Notes under the pieces: model-generated
What the model was told of the DNA's origin: nothing
Databases searched by the model: none
What the model saw: the letters and a program-made list of their open reading frames with translations, nothing else
Assembly: GCA_003164155.1 (NCBI GenBank)
Contig: PLSG01000256.1
Coordinates: 1 to 8,592, forward strand
DNA length: 8,592 nt
From: Parachlamydiaceae bacterium
GTDB taxonomy: Bacteria > Chlamydiota > Chlamydiia > Chlamydiales > Parachlamydiaceae
Direction of reading: 5' to 3'
In this document: positions 1 through 4,508 of the stretch, in pieces
How positions within the stretch are numbered: the stretch's first letter is position 1
How the letters are laid out: every line of letters begins with the position of its first letter
Made by a program: the position numbers and the translations under genes

Positions 1-96
1 TGCATGCTTACCAAGCGTTATGGCTTTTTGGGACTGTTGCATTCTAGCATATTGGCTATATTTTTGATTGGCTTAATATTTGTCTTAAATAAATAA
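1..96 (+). CDS. C-terminal end of an unidentified membrane protein (partial)
   Basis: Reading frame 1 is open from the left edge to a TAA at 94-96 and gives 31 residues. The last 20 or so are strongly hydrophobic (starting around GFLGLLHSSILAIFLIG) and end in a short polar tail, NK, as expected for a final transmembrane helix. The stop lies 16 bases before the rodA ATG, so this would be the upstream partner in the same operon. In Chlamydia trachomatis, as I recall it, the gene beside rodA encodes a metal-transporting P-type ATPase whose C-terminus is also a membrane helix. The fragment is too short to confirm that. It could also be a chance open frame. Confidence 0.45.
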   Translation, partial: CMLTKRYGFLGLLHSSILAIFLIGLIFVLNK

Positions 97-112
97 AAGG
101 TCCAGTGCATAT

Positions 113-1249
113 ATGTGGAGTCATCGTTATCTTTCGAGGATCGATTTCAGAGTGCTGCCGGTGATCTTGGCTTTGATGTTCATCAGCCTACTGGTTATCT
201 CGGCCCACTCTGCGGTCAAAGCCGTAGATGGATTCGAAGAGACTTTTTTCACCTCTATGGTGCTGCAGCAACTTAAGTGGTTTGTGGTGGGTGGCGCTGT
301 TTACTTTTTTTTTGCGGGCTTCGACTACAATAAATTGAGAGAATGGACATGGCTGCTCTATGCTTTGATGTTGCTCTCTTTGATAGGTCTGTTTTTTACC
401 GATTCCATCCAGCGGGTGCATCGCTGGTATCGCATTCCCTTAATTAACGCCAGCTTTCAGCCTTCCGAATATGCCAAACTGATTGTGGTGATCACCCTGA
501 GTTGGTTTCTGGAGCGGCGCAAAAGTGAATCTGCCGCGTGGAGCACTGTATTTTTTGGCGGCTTAATTGTCGGCATACCTTTTTTGCTCATTCTCAAGCA
601 GCCCGATCTGGGTACAGCTCTTGTGTTATATCCCATAGCTCTGGTGATGTTTTATTTTGGAGATGTACATCCCTATTTTGTGCGCTTCATGAGCTGGATG
701 GGGGGGATTGCCCTGATCATAGTGGCTTTGATATTTTTAGGCGTGGTGTCTCATCAAGACATCCGCCCTTATGCTACTAAAGTGCTCAAAGAATATCAGT
801 TTGACCGGCTCGATCCCCATACTCACCACCAAAAGGCTGCAGCCACGGCGATTGCCTTAGGGGGAGGGCTTGGGTCGGGATGGCGCAAAAGCGAATTCTC
901 CGGCGGTGGCTGGCTGCCCATGCCCTATACTGATTCCGTCTTTCCAGCTTTTGGAGAGGAATTTGGATTCGTGGGATTAGTGCTTATGCTGCTCCTTTTT
1001 TATGCGTTGATCTATTTTAGTTTTCAGGTATCTACGGTCGCCAAGGATCATTTCGGCCGGCTTTTATCTGCGGGTATAACAGTGTATTTAGCCATGCATA
1101 TATTAGTCAATGTTGGTATGATGTGTGGATTCTTACCAATCACTGGCGTGCCTTTAGTGTTGGTGACCTATGGGGGATCTTCTGTTCTCTCCACTATGGC
1201 TGCCTTGGGAATGCTGCAAAGCATCTATAGCCGTAGATTTATGTTTTAA
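113..1249 (+). CDS. rodA: RodA, SEDS-family peptidoglycan glycosyltransferase
   Basis: This 378-residue polytopic inner-membrane protein has about ten hydrophobic segments, the normal size for RodA. SEDS proteins polymerise lipid II into glycan strands together with a class B penicillin-binding protein; RodA works with the MreB elongation machinery, which Chlamydiae also use for division because they lack FtsZ. Family motifs are in order: RWYRI around residue 104, QPSEYAK at 116-122, PDLGTAL at 164-170, a conserved Asp at 274 in YTDSVF that matches the proposed catalytic Asp, GEEFGF at 281-286, and the C-terminal signature GVPLVLVTYGGSS at 345-357. An AAAAGG ribosome site at 95-100 lies 12 bases before the chosen ATG. 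RodA is favoured over FtsW by the compact length and the HQKAAATAIALGGGLGSGW stretch. The sequence is complete, with no missing key residues. Confidence 0.93.
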   Translation: MWSHRYLSRIDFRVLPVILALMFISLLVISAHSAVKAVDGFEETFFTSMVLQQLKWFVVGGAVYFFFAGFDYNKLREWTWLLYALMLLSLIGLFFTDSIQRVHRWYRIPLINASFQPSEYAKLIVVITLSWFLERRKSESAAWSTVFFGGLIVGIPFLLILKQPDLGTALVLYPIALVMFYFGDVHPYFVRFMSWMGGIALIIVALIFLGVVSHQDIRPYATKVLKEYQFDRLDPHTHHQKAAATAIALGGGLGSGWRKSEFSGGGWLPMPYTDSVFPAFGEEFGFVGLVLMLLLFYALIYFSFQVSTVAKDHFGRLLSAGITVYLAMHILVNVGMMCGFLPITGVPLVLVTYGGSSVLSTMAALGMLQSIYSRRFMF

Positions 1250-1271
1250 ATTGATTTTTAACGGGTATATT

Positions 1272-1283
1272 AGCATGCATGCT
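1272..1283. repeat. 12-base perfect palindrome over a start codon
   Basis: AGCATGCATGCT is its own reverse complement and spans the ATG at 1275. It could fold back or be bound by a dimeric protein, but a palindrome of this size can arise by chance. Confidence 0.5.
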
Positions 1284-1718
1284 TTTATTTTTACTCCAGG
1301 CCTGTGGCTGGGAGAGGGGACCATTAAGATAAGCACTTCGCCAGAAAATCTGAAGTTTTTTACAAAGTGGAATAGCACAAAACGCGAAGAAAAAGGCGTA
1401 ATGGTGATCGAAACCATCCAGCAAGTGGAAATTTTAGGGGTTCCCCAACAACTGGTGAATAACTTGTACTTCTCGAAGGTTTCGCAAACGTCTTTTGCTG
1501 TTAGACTGGAAAATGAGTCGGTCACGCAGGTGATGGGACAGGGCGTTTTGGATGATAAGATGATCGCTTGGGAATTTCGCAATCTCCCCAATTTTGATGG
1601 CTTTGAAACCTACCGCCTACAGCCCAACGACGATTACCTTATGCATGCAGAATATGCCTCCGCCGATGGCTTCCATCGCACGGTCATTGAAGGGCGCGTT
1701 TGGAAAAAATTCGCCTAA
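1275..1718 (+). CDS. Conserved-looking hypothetical protein, possibly a small beta-barrel
   Basis: I do not recognise this 147-residue protein. It has no signal peptide and no membrane segment. The pattern is of alternating short strands: an N-terminal FTPGLWLGEG (residues 6-15), then GVMVIETIQQVEI (41-53), FAVRL (74-78), MIAWEFRNL (96-104) and a final IEGRVWKKF (138-146). A tryptophan-containing W-x-GEG start followed by repeated strands and a closing GRVW recalls lipocalin- or nitrobindin-like barrels, but that is a structural guess, not homology I can show. An in-frame start exists farther upstream at 1170 inside rodA; I chose 1275 because it begins just 25 bases after the rodA stop and avoids a long overlap. 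No strong ribosome site is visible, only GGG about 10 bases upstream, so translation may be coupled to rodA. Likely co-transcribed with rodA. Confidence 0.7.
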   Translation: MHAFIFTPGLWLGEGTIKISTSPENLKFFTKWNSTKREEKGVMVIETIQQVEILGVPQQLVNNLYFSKVSQTSFAVRLENESVTQVMGQGVLDDKMIAWEFRNLPNFDGFETYRLQPNDDYLMHAEYASADGFHRTVIEGRVWKKFA

Positions 1719-1857
1719 TTTGTGGCTTGCTCGAAAAGGGGCCATGGGTTTGGATTATTCACCATACAGCGCACCTACAACGTGGGAAATTTCGCCTCGC
1801 CAATGTCGTTCACTCTAAGCATTAAAATTGAGGGTGGATTAGTCTTTTTCCTCAGCT

Positions 1858-1870
1858 TGAAGGGCTGACA
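1858..1870 (-). repeat. Half-palindrome TGAAGGGCTGACA, copy 1
   Basis: This 13-mer is the exact reverse complement of 3735-3747, which forms one arm and the loop of a perfect hairpin. Here the second arm is degenerate: TCAGC at 1852-1856 still pairs with GCTGA at 1864-1868. It looks like a partly decayed copy of a dispersed palindromic repeat. Confidence 0.5.
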
Positions 1871-1973
1871 GTCCCTTCTTGCACAGAGGTCTGGCTTGTG
1901 ATTTTGGCCATGTTCACCCATCACAGGGGAACTTTCGGTCAATGAGTAGTTATCTCTTCTGTAAATTTTTCAC

Positions 1974-2025
1974 AGGATGGGAAGGATAAAAAAGATGGAT
2001 AGGATAGGGAGAGGATAGGAGAAAC
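1974..2025. repeat. Purine-rich tract with GGATA-type degenerate repeats
   Basis: The plus strand carries almost only A and G with scattered T. GGATA recurs at short irregular intervals (AGGATA, TGGATA, AGGATA, AGGATA). This is a degenerate simple repeat with no coding signal. Confidence 0.5.
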
Positions 2026-2060
2026 GGTTGCAGTTGCCGAAATTTTGACCCAAAAGATGA

Positions 2061-2105
2061 GCATAGCCGTCAGCAGGTCTGAGAGTAGGTTCGCGTTCGC
2101 TATGC
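2061..2105 (+). repeat. Inverted repeat GCATAGC...GCTATGC preceding the hairpin array
   Basis: The 7-base arms at 2061-2067 and 2099-2105 are perfectly complementary around a 31-base loop. The right arm stands six bases before the first GGA-loop hairpin, so this may be the first element of the same structured unit. Confidence 0.4.
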
Positions 2106-2109
2106 CCTA

Positions 2110-2215
2110 AGCTCCGGAGGAGCGGTATGGGTGAAGCCCACTGCGTAGCCCCGGAGGGGCAAGCTGTGGGTGCAGTGAGAGGTAGATTCTGAGCTCCGGA
2201 GGAGCGGCATGGGTG
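2110..2215 (+). repeat. Array of three GGA-loop hairpins with covarying stems
   Basis: GCTCC-GGA-GGAGC occurs at 2111-2123 and again at 2193-2205, and GCCCC-GGA-GGGGC at 2148-2160. The loop is constant and the stem differs by a compensated T-A to C-G pair. The first and third copies sit in a 24-base direct repeat (2110-2133 and 2192-2215) with one mismatch. The middle hairpin extends outward: CCCAC 2137-2141 pairs with GTGGG 2166-2170 and GC 2143-2144 with GC 2163-2164. The conserved pairing suggests selection on structure, as in REP-like palindromic elements or a structured RNA. No function can be assigned. Confidence 0.7.
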
Positions 2216-2280
2216 TGTCATAGAGTTTGAAACGGCAAATGAGGATCATTTACCTATGAGCCGCCATCAGCGCAACCAAC

Positions 2281-2304
2281 TTATCCACACGATGTGGGCG
2301 ATAA
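2281..2304 (+). repeat. DnaA-box-like sequence inside an imperfect inverted repeat
   Basis: TTATCCACA at 2281-2289 equals the classic DnaA box. TTATC 2281-2285 is complementary to GATAA 2300-2304, and CACA 2286-2289 to TGTG 2293-2296, with a GGC bulge. It is a single copy with no box cluster next to it, so an origin is not supported; a chance match is possible. Confidence 0.35.
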
Positions 2305-2368
2305 AAAAACTACAACGCCTGATCAAAAGAGATCGATATTGTACTGTCATAGCATGTTATAGAATATC

Positions 2369-2392
2369 TAATTGTTAGTAAATTAACAATTA
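2369..2392. promoter_or_regulatory. AT-rich 9-base inverted repeat upstream of the Inc-like gene
   Basis: TAATTGTTA (2369-2377) and TAACAATTA (2384-2392) are perfect complements around a 6-base spacer. The repeat lies about 85 bases before the ATG at 2475, in the AT-rich region where a promoter is expected. There is no trailing T-run, so it is more like an operator than a terminator. I found no convincing -35/-10 pair here. Confidence 0.4.
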
Positions 2393-2439
2393 ATGTAATT
2401 AATTTTACTATCATATGTAGTGTCTATAGATCGCGATGT

Positions 2440-2461
2440 AACTTAAATGAACTTTTAAGTT
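2440..2461 (+). promoter_or_regulatory. Inverted repeat touching the ribosome site of the Inc-like gene
   Basis: AACTTAAA (2440-2447) pairs with TTTAAGTT (2454-2461). An alternative fold is GAACTT (2449-2454) with AAGTTC (2457-2462). The ribosome site AGGGA (2463-2467) starts one or two bases after the repeat, and the ATG follows at 2475. The position fits either an operator overlapping the start of the transcript or an RNA hairpin affecting translation. This is inferred from location only. Confidence 0.4.
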
Positions 2462-2474
2462 CAGGGATGGGTGT

Positions 2475-3104
2475 ATGTCTTCTTCTATAAATTTTACTCC
2501 TCGTGATTTAGGCGGCATACAACCTGGTGTGTCTGTCTCAAGCCCTGTTCGCGCTTCACATAAGGGGGCGGCACAAAGGAGCGAAGCTGCTAAGGCCCCC
2601 TTAAGTGCACGTCCCTCTCAAAATCAAGGCTCAACTCCGATTGCCAAAGGCAGTGCAAAAGAAGCCCTTACAAAATTAGCTGATAAAGTTAAAAATAGTT
2701 ACCAAAAGGCCAGTTTTTGCGGTAAATTGGGCATAGTTCTCGGGATTGCCACCTTGGCCTTCGCTGCCTTGGCTGTGTTCGCAGCTGGCGTGGCTAATCC
2801 TTTTACAGGAGGCATAGTAGCTGCTGTATTGGGATTTGTGGCGGTGGGAGCCCTAGTTTCGACGGGCGTTGCCGTCTCAGCCAGAGATGCATATAAGGAA
2901 GTGGGAAATGAAGGAAAAAAAGAATTAAAGCGTAAAATAGGGAATGAGATAAAGGAGGTTGAAAGCAGTATAAAGATGGCCAAGCTCTACCAGGAACTCG
3001 GAGTTAAACCTATGTATGGTAGTCCACCCGATCCAAACGCTTTAAAGGACCTAAATGCTATTCTAGCTAGCGCTGAAATGGCATATAAGCGTAGCTTCGC
3101 TTAA
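2475..3104 (+). CDS. Inc-like or translocator-like protein with a double hydrophobic domain
   Basis: This 209-residue protein has three parts. Residues 1-75 form a polar, Ser/Ala/Pro-rich, probably disordered head without a Sec signal peptide, as is usual for type III secretion substrates. Residues about 83-135 hold two closely spaced hydrophobic helices (around 83-105 and 112-135) joined by a short ANPFTGG turn, the bilobed pattern used to recognise chlamydial inclusion membrane (Inc) proteins. Residues about 137-175 form a charged helix, followed by a short helical tail. The next gene, 57 bases on, encodes an LcrH/SycD chaperone, the class that handles hydrophobic translocators. So it may be an Inc effector placed in the vacuole membrane or a small translocator-type protein. 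I cannot name a family from sequence alone. AGGGA at 2463-2467 is the ribosome site. Confidence 0.75.
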   Translation: MSSSINFTPRDLGGIQPGVSVSSPVRASHKGAAQRSEAAKAPLSARPSQNQGSTPIAKGSAKEALTKLADKVKNSYQKASFCGKLGIVLGIATLAFAALAVFAAGVANPFTGGIVAAVLGFVAVGALVSTGVAVSARDAYKEVGNEGKKELKRKIGNEIKEVESSIKMAKLYQELGVKPMYGSPPDPNALKDLNAILASAEMAYKRSFA

Positions 3105-3130
3105 TTAATTCGCTTTTCAGTCCGATGGCT

Positions 3131-3156
3131 TCATTAGAAAGGCTCATTAGAAAGGC
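3131..3156 (+). repeat. Perfect 13-base tandem duplication carrying the ribosome site
   Basis: TCATTAGAAAGGC occurs at 3131-3143 and again at 3144-3156. Each copy contains AGAAAGG. The second copy supplies the Shine-Dalgarno sequence for the chaperone gene, with AAAGG (3151-3155) six bases before the ATG at 3162. The first copy is too far away to serve that start. Confidence 0.85.
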
Positions 3157-3161
3157 ACAAT

Positions 3162-3674
3162 ATGGAAAACTACAAAATCAACTTTGCGCTGGCCAAAGAG
3201 AATCAACTCAAATTCTCTCTTAAAGAGCTTATGCAAAAAGAAAATGGGATTCAACAACTTTTAGAGATTTCGGATGAAGTTTTAGATTTGTATTATAAGG
3301 CCGCCTTACATCTGTTAGATGAAAAGCGCTGGAAAGATGCCTCGGATGCTTTCCTTTTTCTCGTTTTATTGAATCCTTTTGTGCACAATTATTGGATTGG
3401 AGCTGGAATTGCCGAACAATCCTTAGGCAATTTTGAGCAAGCCATTCAATATTATGTTTTATCACAAGCCTCAGATTCTACCGATCCCATCAGCTATGCG
3501 CATGCCTTTCAATGTTGCCTGGCGTTGGATGAGACGGAAACTGCCCAAAAATTTTTAGAAGAAGCATTGGAATGCTGTGGTGATAAGGCTGAGTTTAGCG
3601 CGCTAAAAAACAACTTAAACAGCTATCAAATGGAATGGGGAGCTTCAGCGCTCAATCCCGCAGAAGAGGGTTAG
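3162..3674 (+). CDS. Type III secretion chaperone, LcrH/SycD family, TPR fold
   Basis: This 170-residue cytoplasmic protein matches class II type III secretion chaperones, which bind the hydrophobic translocators and keep them soluble before export. After an N-terminal helix region come three tetratricopeptide-like repeats: about 40-72 (LYYKAALHLLDEKRWKDA), 73-107 (YWIGAGIAEQSLGNFEQAIQ) and 109-140 (SYAHAFQCCLALDETETAQK). The family hallmark of an aromatic, flexible first repeat followed by G-x-G-x-x-x-Q-x-L-G-x-F/Y-x-x-A-I is present. Length is typical for the family (about 160-240). The ribosome site is AAAGG at 3151-3155, within a tandem duplication. It sits 57 bases after the Inc-like gene, its most likely client. 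Chlamydiae usually have two or more such chaperones; I cannot say which paralogue this is, so no symbol is given. Confidence 0.88.
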   Translation: MENYKINFALAKENQLKFSLKELMQKENGIQQLLEISDEVLDLYYKAALHLLDEKRWKDASDAFLFLVLLNPFVHNYWIGAGIAEQSLGNFEQAIQYYVLSQASDSTDPISYAHAFQCCLALDETETAQKFLEEALECCGDKAEFSALKNNLNSYQMEWGASALNPAEEG

Positions 3675-3734
3675 TACACTGTCAAGATTGAATTGGCGGG
3701 ATAAGATTATCATTTTTATCTATCATTTATTCTC

Positions 3735-3755
3735 TGTCAGCCCTTCAGGCTGACA
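3735..3755 (+). repeat. Perfect hairpin TGTCAGCC-CTTCA-GGCTGACA, copy 2
   Basis: An 8-base perfect stem (3735-3742 and 3748-3755) encloses a 5-base loop. It stands between the chaperone gene and the small gene at 3779. No T-run follows on either strand, so it is not a standard intrinsic terminator. The arm and loop recur in reverse orientation at 1858-1870, which points to a dispersed palindromic repeat. It might still stabilise the 3' end of the chaperone mRNA. Confidence 0.6.
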
Positions 3756-3778
3756 AAGGTCAAAGACGAGGTTAAATT

Positions 3779-4012
3779 ATGGATGCCATGGAAGAAGCTC
3801 TTAGCGAAATAATAGAATTGGTTATGGAAAGAGAGAGATATAGCCACACTAACCAGCTAGAGAGCTTTGCACTTCACAAGAGACGCGTTAAAATGCAATC
3901 ACTCGAAGCCTTGGGAGCATATAGAAAACGCTTAGAAAATGGGTATAAGGTGATCATTGAGACTATAGAAAATCAAGGTTTACACAGTCCAGTTGAGGAT
4001 ATAAACTCCTAA
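3779..4012 (+). CDS. Small helical protein of unknown function
   Basis: This 77-residue protein is not one I recognise. It is rich in Glu, Lys, Arg and Leu, with a predicted long helix from about 3 to 65 (for example EEALSEIIELVMERE, then a basic HKRRVKMQSLEALGAYRKRL stretch). It has no cysteine, signal peptide or membrane segment, and a short polar tail. It has a believable ribosome site, GAGG at 3768-3771, seven bases before the ATG; Met4 is a less well placed alternative. It follows the chaperone gene by 104 bases, with a hairpin in between, and may be the third member of that cassette. A small helical protein in such a place could be a co-chaperone or secreted partner, which is speculation. 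Confidence 0.6.
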   Translation: MDAMEEALSEIIELVMERERYSHTNQLESFALHKRRVKMQSLEALGAYRKRLENGYKVIIETIENQGLHSPVEDINS

Positions 4013-4091
4013 GAGATGCAGGTGTGATCTGAGTTTATCAAGGATGCTATGCAGAGGGGACTTTATGGGATGGATTAGTGAGAAGCGCCTG

Positions 4092-4115
4092 GAAAAGCGG
4101 TGGCAGGGCCACCGC
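4092..4115 (-). terminator. Intrinsic terminator of the rpsL-rpsG-fusA-rpsJ operon
   Basis: On the minus strand GCGGTGGC and GCCACCGC form a perfect 8-base GC-rich stem (plus positions 4108-4115 and 4097-4104) with a CCT loop, followed directly by TTTT (plus 4093-4096). It begins 22 bases after the rpsJ stop. On the plus strand no T-run follows, so it would not end the convergent transcript well. Confidence 0.85.
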
Positions 4116-4137
4116 GTGAATAGATAGCTTGAGAGCC

Positions 4138-4497
4138 TTAAGCAGCTTTGATTTTGATATCAACGCCGGCAGGCAGCGTGAGCGCTTTTAAGGCATCGAT
4201 AGTCTTTCCTGTGGGATTGAGGATATCGACGAGTCTTTTATGTGTGCGCATTTCAAACTGCTCACGTGACTTACGGTCGACGTGAGGGGAGCGCAACACA
4301 GTGTACTTCTCAATTTCAGTAGGCAAAGGAATAGGACCGGCTACGCCAGCACCTGTGCGTTTGGCGGTCTCTACGATGTCGATTGTAGAGCGGTCTAGCA
4401 GGCGTTGGTCGTACCCTTTCAAGCGGATGCGTATTTTCTGACGCTGAGCTTGTTTGGGTTGCTTGTCCTGTTTGGGCTGCTTGTCTTGTTTGGCCAT
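4138..4497 (-). CDS. rpsJ: 30S ribosomal protein S10
   Basis: This 119-residue protein is S10, a component of the 30S head that in other bacteria also serves with NusB in transcription antitermination. Motifs include IRIRLKGYD (22-30), VETAKRTGAGVAGPIPLPTE (42-61), TVLRSPHVDRKSREQFEMRT (66-85) and the chlamydial-type end LPAGVDIKIKAA. Bacterial S10 is usually about 102-105 residues; here about 15 extra residues at the N-terminus consist of a duplicated KQDKQP unit. Its start is 11 bases after the fusA stop, and the weak ribosome site AGG overlaps that stop, so the two are probably translationally coupled. Placement after fusA, rather than at the head of the S10 operon, is the arrangement known in Chlamydiae. 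The operon terminator follows. Confidence 0.97.
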   Translation of the reverse strand: MAKQDKQPKQDKQPKQAQRQKIRIRLKGYDQRLLDRSTIDIVETAKRTGAGVAGPIPLPTEIEKYTVLRSPHVDRKSREQFEMRTHKRLVDILNPTGKTIDALKALTLPAGVDIKIKAA

Positions 4498-4508
4498 AAT
4501 TATAAAAC

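Larger units (their letters stand above)
1719..2474. other. Long spacer without a convincing gene
   Basis: No frame in this 756-base stretch gives a protein with believable family features. It contains, in order: an 1858-1870 copy of a palindrome arm also found at 3735-3747; a purine-rich tract with repeated GGATA-type units (about 1974-2025); an inverted repeat pair GCATAGC/GCTATGC (2061-2067 and 2099-2105); three short hairpins with GGA loops (2111-2205); a possible 40-codon frame from 2256; a DnaA-box-like TTATCCACA (2281-2289); and an AT-rich stretch from about 2355 with two inverted repeats leading into the gene at 2475. No intrinsic terminator for the rodA transcript was found here. The content suggests accumulated repeat elements plus the promoter region of the downstream cassette. 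Confidence 0.7.

Noticed and set aside
1170..1274. Earlier in-frame start for the gene after rodA
   Set aside because: It would overlap rodA by 80 bases in another frame, and the extra residues look like a frame-shifted read of the conserved rodA C-terminus.
1154..1591. A 145-codon minus-strand frame opposite the gene at 1275
   Set aside because: It overlaps the well-formed plus-strand gene and the end of rodA and shows no family motif; taken as a shadow.
1719..1872. Open codons continuing in frame after the stop at 1716-1718, as a possible readthrough or broken C-terminus
   Set aside because: The preceding protein ends naturally at GRVWKKFA and the extra codons show no recognisable continuation; an open run of this length can be chance.
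1970..2221. An 83-codon minus-strand frame across the hairpin array
   Set aside because: Its translation is low-complexity Pro/Ser/Arg-rich sequence created by the palindromic repeats and the purine tract. It has no clear ribosome site and no domain.
2281..2289. Replication origin suggested by a perfect DnaA box
   Set aside because: Only one box is seen, with no cluster and no dnaA, dnaN, hemB or other origin-linked gene in the window.
3735..3755. Intrinsic terminator after the chaperone gene
   Set aside because: The stem is perfect, but neither strand has a T-run after it, so it is listed as a repeat.
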